Assembly: GCA_934796775.1 (NCBI GenBank)
Contig: CAKVPH010000025.1
Coordinates: 1 to 24,637 of the forward strand
From: an uncultured Clostridia bacterium
Lineage (GTDB): Bacteria; Bacillota; Clostridia; Christensenellales; Borkfalkiaceae
Reading direction: 5' to 3'
Length of the DNA stretch: 24,637 bases
Shown: positions 1 to 7,312 of the stretch, piece after piece
Numbering within the stretch: the stretch's first letter is position 1
How the letters are laid out: each line of letters opens with the position of its first letter
The notes under the pieces: generated by a model
Databases searched by the model: none
Told to the model about the DNA's origin: nothing
The model's input: only the letters and a program-made list of their open reading frames with translations
Program-made: the position numbers and the translations under genes

Positions 1-28
1 GCGAGTAGTTTTTGTTTTTTCTTGACAT
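1..28 (-). CDS. Transposase N-terminus, cut by window edge
   Basis: Nine codons are visible: MSRKNKNYS. This resembles the start of an IS3-family OrfA, a helix-turn-helix protein that binds the IS ends. ATG at 28 follows an AGGAGG site (minus strand, 45-40) at normal spacing. The rest lies outside the window, so activity cannot be judged. Confidence 0.55.
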
Positions 29-74
29 AAAAATATGCACCTCCTAAAGTGTCTAACTTTTGGGGTGCATATCA
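1..74 (-). mobile_element. IS3/IS150-like insertion sequence, left end (partial)
   Basis: Read on the minus strand, this stretch starts with TGATATGCACCCCAAAAG, the kind of terminal sequence found in IS150-group elements. It continues through an AGGAGG site to the first codons of a transposase. The same end, with one base difference, is at 24561-24637 in opposite orientation. A perfect 9-bp inverted repeat (33-41 and 64-72) brackets the ribosome binding site. Only the 5' end is inside the window, so target duplications and the other terminus cannot be seen. Family assignment rests on the terminus and the protein start only. Confidence 0.72.
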
Positions 75-133
75 TTTTTTCGTGCGACTTTTTTATATTT
101 ATGATTTGACCATTAAATTTTATAGTTTTGTAA

Positions 134-940
134 TTAAATATTAAATTTGTTTTTCATTGATTTAAAGATATACAGATAGAACAAAACCGAAAGCGCGGCT
201 TGAATTATAATAAAACCAAACAACAGAATTATTATAATTAAAGAAGAGATTTTTATTGCTAAAGATAAAATCAATATGCAGATAAATACATATACGCTGT
301 AAATAATTCTGAGCCCTATATTCTTAATAAAATACCCTAAAATCGTGCCGCCGACTTTGCTTTTAAAATTTTGCCCGAACACTACCGACGCATACAATGA
401 TAAAATGGAACATGCAACAGAAAGTATTCCTAAAATCAACATTTCAATCCACATAATAAATTTGCTGATATCCATTTGGGAAAATATGTTGCCAAGCACA
501 TCAAAGAATTGATTCATGCTCTCGTTGCCTAAATTGAATATCAGCAAAACAAGTTCAGAAACGACACCGCTTATTATAAAGCAACAAAACGCGGTTATAA
601 GCTTGCACCATATATGCGCGCTTACTTTAAACGGCATGCACATGGTAAAATATCCTTCGCCCGAAAACAAGTTTTTATAAAACCTCACGAGCGACAAAAC
701 AAGCGTGAAAATTACCATTGCTCCGATCGAAAAACTTACAAGTGTGGAAGTTGCAACCTTTGTTAAATAAATTACGCTCGCAAGCAATTCGGTTGCATTT
801 TTATTGCAGTACTCCTGATAAACATTCCCTAGTTCGTACACCCCGCGACACAGTGCCGCCAAAAGTATTGCACCGCACCACACGGGAATTAAACAACGCA
901 GCATTGCTAAAAATTCATATCGATATAACTTTTTTAACAT
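134..940 (-). CDS. ABC transporter permease (ABC-2 type)
   Basis: This 268-residue protein has about six hydrophobic segments, near residues 17-37, 64-88, 107-133, 160-188, 208-228 and 232-260, with a short basic N-terminus. It has no signal peptide and no large extracytoplasmic domain. That layout fits a membrane subunit of a small ABC-2 type transporter. Its ATG overlaps the end of the ATPase gene by 7 bp and follows an AGGGAG site, so the two are translationally coupled and should form one transporter. The substrate is unknown; related pairs include peptide-antibiotic exporters and regulatory ABC systems. No clear terminator follows before the IS end. Membrane role is well supported; family is inferred from partner and topology. 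Confidence 0.75.
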   Translation of the reverse strand: MLKKLYRYEFLAMLRCLIPVWCGAILLAALCRGVYELGNVYQEYCNKNATELLASVIYLTKVATSTLVSFSIGAMVIFTLVLSLVRFYKNLFSGEGYFTMCMPFKVSAHIWCKLITAFCCFIISGVVSELVLLIFNLGNESMNQFFDVLGNIFSQMDISKFIMWIEMLILGILSVACSILSLYASVVFGQNFKSKVGGTILGYFIKNIGLRIIYSVYVFICILILSLAIKISSLIIIILLFGFIIIQAALSVLFYLYIFKSMKNKFNI

Positions 941-1629
941 CTGAACATCTCCCTGAACAATTCGTCAACGCTTTTATTAAGTTTATAATGTATATACTCG
1001 CAAGAAGCGGCAAAGGTTATTTTTCCGCCGCATAAAAAAATTGCATCGTCTAATACTCCTTCGATATCGTAAATCAAGTGTGTGGAAATCAACACCGACG
1101 ACGTGGGCGCATAGTTGCTTAATATGGTCTTTATAACGTAATCGCGAGCGGCGGGATCAACGCCGGCAATAGGTTCGTCCAACAAATACAATTTTGCCCT
1201 GCGGCTCATTGTGAGTATCAACGCAAGCTTTTCCTTTGTGCCTTTGGATAAAGCCGTTATATTATCTTTAAGCGAAATTCCAAGGTCGTTTATTAAATTT
1301 ATCGCGCGCGTTTCGTCAAAATCGGCAAAAAAGTCCTTTGTATATGTGACCATTTTTTCAACCGTCATCCACTCGCACAGGAAATTTTTATCCGGTAAAA
1401 ATGCCGTAACGGCTTTACTTTCGGCTCCTACAAGCTTGCCGTCTACCGTAATAATTCCGCTATCCGGAGTTAAAAGCCCCGCAACGCATTTAAGCAACGT
1501 CGTCTTGCCGCTGCCGTTAGGACCTAAAAGCCCGACGATCCGACCTTCGGGAATTGTAACAGACACACCGGAAAGAGCCGGCTTATTTTTATAGCTTTTG
1601 TATAAATTGTCTATTCTGAGAACTTCCAT
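934..1629 (-). CDS. ABC transporter ATP-binding protein
   Basis: The 231-residue protein has all core ABC ATPase motifs: Walker A GPNGSGKT (36-43), signature LSKGTKEKL (127-135), Walker B LYLLDEP (147-153) and the H-loop histidine 184 in ISTH. The usual Q-loop glutamine is replaced; the sequence there is LPDKN (78-82). It would power the permease encoded next to it, at the inner face of the membrane. It starts at ATG 1629 after an AAGGGGGG site, 16 bp behind aroB, in a four-gene operon. Small ATPase plus six-helix permease resembles YtrB/BcrA-type export or regulatory transporters, but the substrate cannot be read from the sequence. Confidence 0.9.
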   Translation of the reverse strand: MEVLRIDNLYKSYKNKPALSGVSVTIPEGRIVGLLGPNGSGKTTLLKCVAGLLTPDSGIITVDGKLVGAESKAVTAFLPDKNFLCEWMTVEKMVTYTKDFFADFDETRAINLINDLGISLKDNITALSKGTKEKLALILTMSRRAKLYLLDEPIAGVDPAARDYVIKTILSNYAPTSSVLISTHLIYDIEGVLDDAIFLCGGKITFAASCEYIHYKLNKSVDELFREMFRC

Positions 1630-1645
1630 ATTCCCCCCTTGTGTT

Positions 1646-2692
1646 TTATTTAATAATCAACTCTTTTTCGGTAAAATATACCTGTTTTATGACGTTGCCG
1701 TACGGCAGAGAAAAACAAATCCTATCGTTTTCGTTCTTTTTGTCGCTACGCATAAACGGAATAAGTTCGACAAGGCTGTCTTCGCGCACGCTTTTAAAAT
1801 AAACGCTTAAAAGCCGCAATATTGTGTTGAACCTTTCTTCTGAAATATAACCTTTATCAAGTGAAAGTCTGCTTTCGGCAAGAAGCCCCGCCGCAACAGC
1901 CTCTCCGTGCGTAACGGCATAATTGCTTTTACTTTCTAACCCGTGCGCATACGTATGCCCGAGGTTTAATGCCCGGCGTTCGGCTTTATCAAATTCGTCT
2001 TTTTCAACAAACCCGGCTTTTATACTGAGGCATTTGAAAATTACTTGTTCAAAATTATCCTTTATGCCGGTCACGCCGTTAAGGGTGATCAAAAAATCAC
2101 CGAACTTTTGGTCTATAATACCGTATTTTACAATTTCGGAAAGACCTTGCGCAAATATCTCGTCGGGCAAAGCTTTTAAAATTAAGGTATCTATAACCAC
2201 GGCAAAAGGCTGATATACAAGCCCCCATACGTTTTTTACACCGTCTACGTCAACGGCGGTTTTACCGCCTAAGCATGCGTCTACAGCCGATAAAAGCGTA
2301 GTGGGTACGTTTATATATTTTAAGCCGCGTTTGTAAATTGCCGCTAAAAAACCGCCAAAATCCGAAACAGTGCCGCCACCGACGTTTATAATCACGTCTT
2401 TTTTAGTAAACCCGTTCAAATTTAAAAATTCAGTTACTATTTTTAAATTTTCTACGGTTTTTAAACGTTCGCCGTCGGGAAGAACAAACGAAAAAACGTC
2501 GTATGAGCCGTTATTTAAAGCAAACGTAATCTCGCTTTGTAAAACCGCGCTTAAAGCGTCGCTTATGATAAGACACACTTTTGTTTTTGCGTTTTCAGCC
2601 GTTTCAGGCATAAATTCCGCAATTTTTTTTATTGCGCCGTCACCTATTACGGCTTTATAACTGCTACTGCAATTAACTATAAGTTCACGCAT
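1646..2692 (-). CDS. aroB: 3-dehydroquinate synthase
   Basis: AroB converts DAHP to 3-dehydroquinate, the second step of the shikimate pathway, in the cytoplasm with NAD and a divalent metal. The 348-residue length is normal. Diagnostic motifs are GGGTVSD (105-111, NAD site), PTTLLSAVDACLGGKTAV (130-147, with lysine 144), EIVKYG (186-191), LNLGHT (242-247) and HGEAVAAG (262-269). Glu186, His246 and His262 match the known metal ligands of the family. The ATG overlaps the upstream gtrA-like gene by 8 bp and has a GAGG site six bases upstream. No other shikimate gene is in the window, so aroB sits among unrelated membrane genes rather than in an aro cluster. Confidence 0.95.
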   Translation of the reverse strand: MRELIVNCSSSYKAVIGDGAIKKIAEFMPETAENAKTKVCLIISDALSAVLQSEITFALNNGSYDVFSFVLPDGERLKTVENLKIVTEFLNLNGFTKKDVIINVGGGTVSDFGGFLAAIYKRGLKYINVPTTLLSAVDACLGGKTAVDVDGVKNVWGLVYQPFAVVIDTLILKALPDEIFAQGLSEIVKYGIIDQKFGDFLITLNGVTGIKDNFEQVIFKCLSIKAGFVEKDEFDKAERRALNLGHTYAHGLESKSNYAVTHGEAVAAGLLAESRLSLDKGYISEERFNTILRLLSVYFKSVREDSLVELIPFMRSDKKNENDRICFSLPYGNVIKQVYFTEKELIIK

Positions 2693-3179
2693 CTTGCGCC
2701 TCGTTTTGAGAAGTTTTTTCTTGCTTTAAATCGCATTCGGCAGGCTTTTTATCGCCTTTTTTAAAGATAAATAACTTTGAAAAGAAGTAATTTAAAACAA
2801 TTACAACCACGTTGACCGCTATTTTGCAAACCCAGAATTCGGCTTTCCACACGCTTACAAGCAAATACATTGCGCCGATATTTAACAGCGTGGATAAAAT
2901 TCTTAACGCGTAAAAGCTGAGAATTTCTTTAATAAAGCTTTTAAAATCGGGCGTTTTGCTTACGAATACAAAAAGTTTGTTAGTTACGTATGCAAAAGTT
3001 ATGGCAACGACTTCCGAAATAACGTTGCAAAGTACGTTATATTTTTCGTTTCCTGAAAACGCAAAGTAAAACAGTCCGGAAGAAACGCCCCAACTGATAA
3101 GCGTTGTAAGACCGCCGAAAATAAGATACATTATTTGTTCGCGGTATTTTTTAAAGGTTTTTACAATAAAGTTCCACAT
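2685..3179 (-). CDS. GtrA-like membrane protein
   Basis: With the start chosen here the protein has 164 residues (MWNFIVKTFKKYR...) and four hydrophobic helices, the GtrA-family layout. Family members are thought to help move lipid-linked sugars across the membrane for cell-surface glycan modification. Motifs include LIFGGLTTLISW near the first helix and NYFFSKLFIFKK near the last, followed by a charged tail. The open frame extends upstream to 3296, but that part contains a consensus promoter (3213-3241), has no ribosome site and gives an un-GtrA-like sequence. ATG 3179 has an AGGA site upstream. It leads the aroB/ABC operon. The substrate is unknown, and no glycosyltransferase is nearby. Confidence 0.82.
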   Translation of the reverse strand: MWNFIVKTFKKYREQIMYLIFGGLTTLISWGVSSGLFYFAFSGNEKYNVLCNVISEVVAITFAYVTNKLFVFVSKTPDFKSFIKEILSFYALRILSTLLNIGAMYLLVSVWKAEFWVCKIAVNVVVIVLNYFFSKLFIFKKGDKKPAECDLKQEKTSQNEAQDA

Positions 3180-3212
3180 AGTCTTTATTTTCCTATCGTG
3201 TTTATTGCAAAT

Positions 3213-3241
3213 ATTATAGCAAAGTTTAACGGCAAAGTCAA
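3213..3241 (-). promoter_or_regulatory. Sigma-A promoter of gtrA-aroB-ABC operon
   Basis: Minus strand: TTGACT (3241-3236), 17-bp spacer, TATAAT (3218-3213). Predicted start near 3206 gives a leader of about 27 nt before ATG 3179. Its position rules against the longer gtrA reading frame. Confidence 0.8.
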
Positions 3242-3269
3242 TACAAGCGAATAATCCTTTTTTATATGT

Positions 3270-3356
3270 AAAAAAAATGTATAAGGCATTGCGCATATTT
3301 AGTTTTAACGCAATACCCTATGCCTTTATTATCTGCACTTTTCTACCTTCATTTGT
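3270..3356 (-). ncRNA. Candidate small RNA or attenuated leader
   Basis: A strong promoter (3363-3391) is followed by about 87 nt without a convincing gene. The transcript would fold AAGGCA...TTGCG against CGCAATGCCTT, an 11-bp bulged stem, and then meets eight U (3277-3270). This looks like a short terminated RNA. The only coding possibility is a seven-codon ORF (3352-3329) starting four bases after the predicted start. It could instead be an attenuator controlling read-through into gtrA-aroB. No known RNA family was recognised. Confidence 0.35.
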
Positions 3357-3362
3357 AGTTAC

Positions 3363-3391
3363 ATAATAACATAAGAATATAACTTTGTCAA
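3363..3391 (-). promoter_or_regulatory. Sigma-A promoter of the gene-less transcript
   Basis: Minus strand: TTGACA (3391-3386), 17-bp spacer, TATTAT (3368-3363). Predicted start is near 3356, about 180 bp before the gtrA-like start codon. Confidence 0.75.
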
Positions 3392-3444
3392 TACTTGATT
3401 TGTTTTTTTTACTCGATTTAATATTTTTTGCTTAATTTATGGCA

Positions 3445-3477
3445 TAAAAAAAGCATGCTTTTTTAAAAGCATGCCTT
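3445..3477 (-). terminator. Rho-independent terminator of the 3500-4891 gene
   Basis: Minus strand: stem GGCATGCTTTT pairing with AAAAGCATGC, followed by seven T. It starts about 23 bp after the stop codon at 3500. Confidence 0.85.
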
Positions 3478-3499
3478 TATGATTAGTTGTTAATTTAAA

Positions 3500-4891
3500 T
3501 TACTTTTTAGCTGTAGGCGTTACGTCTGTATCAGCTGCGTTTGTTTTATCCTTGGGCTTAATAAAGATAACGAGCACTAAACCGATAAAGCATAAAACCG
3601 CTATGCAGAAGAATAATACGGATACCCAGTTATATTTTAAGAACTCTCTTTCGTAAGAAACTTCTTTGTATTCGCCGGCAACCGTGATAGGATCGGTAAC
3701 GATTGCTACTTTTCCGTAGTTATCGGCAACTTCGCATACAACGTAGTAATAGCCTTTTTTCTGCGGTGTAAAGTTAAGTGTGGACGTGCTGAATTTTTCG
3801 TCTGCATCGTCGGCAATCAACGTAGCCTTTGATTTAAGATAATCTATACCATCGTCGTTCCATTTTTTATCGGAATTTTCTGCCTTAAATGACGCCGAAA
3901 GTTCGGTTTCGCTATAATACAGAGTGTATACCTTGCTTTCGTTGGTAGCTTCAACCGTGATAATGGAAGAAACGTCTTTATATAAAAGACCTACAAAGCA
4001 TTTTTCGGGTTTTTCAAGCGTGATGCGAGGCTTTTTAATCGCAGAAAACTCAAACGAAATAATCGGGCATACGAGTTCTTCGGTACCTTTTACGTACCAA
4101 CCGTCAACGCCTTTAACAACTTTACGTTCGTGTTTTTCGGAATCTACTTCGATTGTACCCTTACCTATAGGATCTTTACCGGTAATATAGAAACTGTACG
4201 TTCCTATGCCGTTTAGTTTAAAGCTCTTAGAAGAAGTGCTTGTAAACGACGAGCTGCCCGGTTGGCAATAGTTAAGCGTAAGATTGCTCTTTAATGCGCT
4301 GTAATCAAAGTAATCGGAAACGATAAGATTTGTAAGATCGGGATAAGTGAAAGAATCGCCGAGCTTTTTATCGTTAGCGTTTAATACGCCGTAAACCGTT
4401 TTGGTATCTTTATTTTCTGCATCGCTGCTACCAAGATATTCGGCTATTTTATCTTTTACGTCGGAAACGTATTTCATAGAAGAGCCTTTTACATCGTTAG
4501 CTTCGATAACTTTAAATTCTTTTTTGCCGTAACCTTCTACATCAAGTCTGTTATCCTCTTTTAAAGAATAAACGCTCATTTCGTATAAGCCGGGGGCGCA
4601 AAGGAAAGTGGTTTTGCCGCCGGAAACGGAAACGTCTTTTTCTACGTCACCGGTATCACCTTTCTTTGTGTATGCAAAATAATATGTTCCTTCGCCAAGT
4701 TTTTTAACGTCGTCTATCCCGAAAACTTTTTTTACGATTTCGGTATTATCGTACGATTCGTACGAATAAACGAAAGTAGCGGACGAAACTTCGTCGGCAT
4801 AAGTAACCGTCTTTACCGACGGGATGATTGCAAAAGCTGCTATAAGTGCAATTATTGCTGCTGCAAATGCGGTAATTTTCCTCATTTTCAT
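3500..4891 (-). CDS. Secreted, C-terminally anchored surface protein, unknown function
   Basis: This 463-residue protein has a signal peptide (basic start, hydrophobic 6-24, likely cleavage after TYA at about 32). A long polar extracytoplasmic region rich in aromatic, Ser/Thr and Lys residues follows. One membrane helix (about 422-444) and a basic cytoplasmic tail end the protein. The alternating pattern, with stretches such as KGYYYVVCEVADNYG (386-400), suggests beta-sandwich or Ig-like domains; this is inference. No enzyme motif, LPXTG or repeat family was recognised. ATG 4891 follows AGGGAG at 10 nt spacing; a second ATG six bases on is also possible. It is a single-gene unit with its own promoter and terminator, next to the OadB/OadG pair. 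Confidence 0.8.
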   Translation of the reverse strand: MKMRKITAFAAAIIALIAAFAIIPSVKTVTYADEVSSATFVYSYESYDNTEIVKKVFGIDDVKKLGEGTYYFAYTKKGDTGDVEKDVSVSGGKTTFLCAPGLYEMSVYSLKEDNRLDVEGYGKKEFKVIEANDVKGSSMKYVSDVKDKIAEYLGSSDAENKDTKTVYGVLNANDKKLGDSFTYPDLTNLIVSDYFDYSALKSNLTLNYCQPGSSSFTSTSSKSFKLNGIGTYSFYITGKDPIGKGTIEVDSEKHERKVVKGVDGWYVKGTEELVCPIISFEFSAIKKPRITLEKPEKCFVGLLYKDVSSIITVEATNESKVYTLYYSETELSASFKAENSDKKWNDDGIDYLKSKATLIADDADEKFSTSTLNFTPQKKGYYYVVCEVADNYGKVAIVTDPITVAGEYKEVSYEREFLKYNWVSVLFFCIAVLCFIGLVLVIFIKPKDKTNAADTDVTPTAKK

Positions 4892-4961
4892 AAAAGTAAA
4901 ACTCCCTGACCGATAATGCGCAAATTAGTTTAACGCATAATCTTTCATTGTATCTTTTAAT

Positions 4962-4990
4962 ATTTTACACTGTATTAGTCGTTTTGTCAA
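4962..4990 (-). promoter_or_regulatory. Sigma-A promoter with inverted repeat over the -35
   Basis: Minus strand: TTGACA (4990-4985), 17-bp spacer, TAAAAT (4967-4962); predicted start near 4955 leaves a leader of about 64 nt. The perfect inverted repeat TCGTTT-GACA-AAACGA is centred on the -35 box and could be an operator. Confidence 0.78.
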
Positions 4991-5032
4991 ACGAATATTT
5001 ATAAAAAGCAAAAATCTTTTTACTTAATTAGC

Positions 5033-5074
5033 TTTTTTAATATATTTTTTTAAATTTTTTTAATATGTTTTTTT
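5033..5074. other. Phased T-tracts (probable bent DNA)
   Basis: Four runs of 6-7 T begin at 5033, 5045, 5055 and 5068, so spacing is 10-13 bp, close to one helical turn. They lie about 45-85 bp upstream of the -35 box of the surface-protein promoter. Phased A/T tracts bend DNA and can raise promoter activity. No terminator hairpin for the oadG-like gene was seen here. Confidence 0.45.
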
Positions 5075-5100
5075 AAATATAATTTTTAAAACTCAGCTTG

Positions 5101-5271
5101 CTACTCGTCGTCTTCGTCATCGGCATTTGCGGTTTCGGTTTTTTTGGGCGCAGTTACTTTATTCAAAGCGTAAGTTAAAAGCGCGATAACGCCTATTACC
5201 ACAAATATGCATACCATTCCGACAAGCATATACTGAAGAGACTGCAAAAATCTGTTAAAATCTATATTCAT
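5101..5271 (-). CDS. Small OadG-like gamma subunit of sodium-pumping decarboxylase
   Basis: This 56-residue gene has one membrane helix (about residues 14-36, containing YMLVGMVCIFVV) and a charged tail ending in DDEDDE. The GMxxxF pattern at the helix start and the small size fit the gamma subunit (OadG family), which anchors and assembles oxaloacetate, methylmalonyl-CoA or glutaconyl-CoA decarboxylases at the membrane. It follows the beta subunit gene by 16 bp and has a strong AGGGGGG site seven bases before ATG 5271, so the two are co-transcribed. It is shorter than typical OadG (around 80 residues). The assignment depends on context, since such small proteins diverge quickly. Confidence 0.72.
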   Translation of the reverse strand: MNIDFNRFLQSLQYMLVGMVCIFVVIGVIALLTYALNKVTAPKKTETANADDEDDE

Positions 5272-5287
5272 AAATTACCCCCCTGAT

Positions 5288-6406
5288 TTACGCGCCGAAA
5301 AAGCTGAGTATCAAGCCGCCGGCTATTACCGAAGCTATTTGCCCCGATACGTTTACCGCCACCGACTGCATTAAAATAAAGTTTTGCGGATCTTCTTTAA
5401 GCGCCATTTTATGAACTACTCTTGACGACATAGGGAATGCCGAAATCCCCGCCGCACCGATCATGGGATTTATTTTTTCTTTTGCGAAAATATTGTAAAT
5501 CTTGGCAAAAATTACGCCGCCTGCAGTATCGAATACGAACGCAAACAAACCGAGCGCGATTATTAAAAGCGTGTCTACCTGCAAAAATTTATCGGCTTGC
5601 ATCTGAGTCGCAACGGTTATGCCCAAAAGTATGGTTATAAGGTTTGCAAGTACGTTTTGTGCCGTTTGCGAAAGAGAATCAAGCACGCCGCATTCGCGGA
5701 TAAGATTGCCGAACATTAAAAAGCCTACGAGTGCGACCGAACCCGGAGAAATTAACCCCGCTATTATGGTTACGAATATAGGAAAGAGTATTTTTGTAAG
5801 TTTTGAAACAGATCTTCCCTTATATTCCATATGGATAAGTCTTTCTTTTTTAGTGGTTAAAAGCTTGATTATGGGCGGTTGAACTATGGGAACGAGCGCC
5901 ATGTACGAGTATGCCGCCACCATTATCGCGCCGCGGTAAGCAGATCCGAGCTTGGTTGCGACTACAATTGACGTAGGTCCGTCTGCCGCGCCGATCATGC
6001 CTATGGCCGCCGCGTCGTTAAGCGGGAAAAATATTGCGGCTAAACTGAACGTTAAAAATATTCCGAATTGCGCGGCCGCGCCGAACAACATCAGTTTGGG
6101 ATTTGACAGTATGGGTTCGAAATCGATCATCGCGCCGATTCCGATAAACAACAGAAGCGGAAACAACTCGTTATCTATTCCCGACTTAAAAAGTACGGTT
6201 AAAACGCCCGTTTCGTTGCCCTGCGATATCGCGCCGGAATTCGGCAGGTTACATAAAATCGCGCCGAAGCCCATGGGCAATAACAGCGACGGTTCCATTT
6301 CCTTTTTTATCGCAAGGAAAATGAGTATTCCGCCTATCACCCACATTATTATCTGCTGTGGCGTGGTTGTAAGCAGATTTTCGTAAAGTATTTTAAAATG
6401 CTCCAT
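5288..6406 (-). CDS. Sodium ion-translocating decarboxylase beta subunit
   Basis: The 372-residue, roughly 11-helix protein is the OadB/MmdB/GcdB family membrane subunit. It decarboxylates carboxybiotin on the carrier and pumps sodium ions out. Family-typical stretches are PLLLFIGIGAMIDFEP, GAADGPTSI (aspartate in the ion path), MVAAYSYMALVPIVQPP and GAAGISAFPMSSRVV. ATG 6406 is chosen over the frame start at 6466 because AAAGGAG sits seven bases upstream and the extra 20 residues contain the upstream terminator. Only the small gamma-like gene follows; no carboxyltransferase or biotin carrier is in the window. The substrate (oxaloacetate, methylmalonyl-CoA or glutaconyl-CoA) cannot be set from this subunit. 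Confidence 0.93.
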   Translation of the reverse strand: MEHFKILYENLLTTTPQQIIMWVIGGILIFLAIKKEMEPSLLLPMGFGAILCNLPNSGAISQGNETGVLTVLFKSGIDNELFPLLLFIGIGAMIDFEPILSNPKLMLFGAAAQFGIFLTFSLAAIFFPLNDAAAIGMIGAADGPTSIVVATKLGSAYRGAIMVAAYSYMALVPIVQPPIIKLLTTKKERLIHMEYKGRSVSKLTKILFPIFVTIIAGLISPGSVALVGFLMFGNLIRECGVLDSLSQTAQNVLANLITILLGITVATQMQADKFLQVDTLLIIALGLFAFVFDTAGGVIFAKIYNIFAKEKINPMIGAAGISAFPMSSRVVHKMALKEDPQNFILMQSVAVNVSGQIASVIAGGLILSFFGA

Positions 6407-6447
6407 TATTTCTCCTTTCTTTAATCGTAAAAAACCGCCCGTGCAGT

Positions 6448-6471
6448 AAAAAAACGCTTGCGGCAAGCCTC
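6448..6471 (-). terminator. Terminator after the pseudouridine synthase gene
   Basis: Minus strand: stem GGCTTG-CCG-CAAGC followed by seven T. An A-run on the other side lets it work in both directions. It separates the ileS-side genes from oadB, although oadB has no clear promoter of its own and may depend on read-through. Confidence 0.7.
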
Positions 6472-6533
6472 TTTTTTTGTATGCCCTATATGCCCTGAAA
6501 ATAAGCTACGGCTGAAAACGCTTAAAATCTCTC

Positions 6534-7247
6534 TTAAAATCTCTCTATTTCTTTTTCTATGTCAAAAAGATTCCAGGGCGAATTTTCTATGGGCGGTTCG
6601 ATTTTGAACACGAGCCGTTCTTTTGAAACGGGATGAGTGAACGCAAGCGAAGTTGCCCACAAAGCAAGATTGCCTTTGACTGCTTTTTCGCCGCCGTAGC
6701 GCATATCGCCGTAAACGGGGCAGCCTATTGCGGACATCTGCACGCGAATCTGATGCGTTCTGCCCGTGTGCAGTATTACCTTTGCGAGCGCAAGATTTTT
6801 TTCGGTTTGTAAAATGCGGTATTCGAGTTCGCAGAATTTTGCGCCTTCTACCGTCTGACCGCAAACGTAAACCATGTTGTTTATGGGGTTTTTCTTTATG
6901 TAATGGCGCAAAATCGCGTTCTTTTCTTCGGGTACGGAAGCAAGAACCGCCATATACTTTTTCTCGAAATCGCCTTCGCGCATCTGGTCGGAAAGGCGGG
7001 ATGCGGCTTTTGAACTCTTTGCAAAGACCATTACGCCGCCCGTTACCCTGTCAAGCCTGTGAACAAGCCCGACATAGACGTTTCCCGGTTTATTTTCTCT
7101 TATTTTAACGTGCTGTTTTACAACGGACAGTAAATCCATATCCTTGGTTTCGTCCTCGCAACACGGAACGTTTTGCGGCTTTAAAACCACTATAACGTGA
7201 TTATCCTCGTATAAAACTACGAGATCTTCGCTTTTCATTGCGATCAT
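6534..7247 (-). CDS. RluA-family pseudouridine synthase
   Basis: This 237-residue enzyme isomerises uridine to pseudouridine in RNA. It has the RluA-family catalytic motif HRLDRVTGG (63-71) with Asp66 as the expected nucleophile, and HTGRTHQIRVQ further on, a conserved substrate-site motif. It lacks the N-terminal S4 domain of RluB/RluD-type proteins, so it is a short RluA-type enzyme; rRNA or tRNA targets cannot be told apart here. ATG 7247 has AAGGAG 11 bases upstream; an internal ATG three codons later is less well placed. It follows the methyltransferase gene by 65 bp and a terminator lies after it, so ileS, methyltransferase and this gene probably form one RNA-related unit. Confidence 0.92.
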   Translation of the reverse strand: MIAMKSEDLVVLYEDNHVIVVLKPQNVPCCEDETKDMDLLSVVKQHVKIRENKPGNVYVGLVHRLDRVTGGVMVFAKSSKAASRLSDQMREGDFEKKYMAVLASVPEEKNAILRHYIKKNPINNMVYVCGQTVEGAKFCELEYRILQTEKNLALAKVILHTGRTHQIRVQMSAIGCPVYGDMRYGGEKAVKGNLALWATSLAFTHPVSKERLVFKIEPPIENSPWNLFDIEKEIERF

Positions 7248-7312
7248 TTAACTATAATCTCCTTATTGTTGTTCGCGGGTAGAATTTAATAAAATTTAAA
7301 ATTTTACTCCGC

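Noticed and set aside
3180..3296. N-terminal extension of the gtrA-like frame
   Set aside because: A TTGACT-N17-TATAAT promoter and a terminator-like hairpin lie in this part, no ribosome site precedes 3296, and family homology starts after 3179.
5952..6386. 144-residue plus-strand frame
   Set aside because: Antisense shadow of oadB caused by its codon bias; no ribosome site or promoter.
6407..6466. 20-residue extension of the OadB frame
   Set aside because: It overlaps a terminator hairpin, and the better start has AAAGGAG at seven bases.
6562..6864. 100-residue Arg-rich minus-strand frame
   Set aside because: Alternative frame of the pseudouridine synthase gene, whose catalytic motif is in the other frame.
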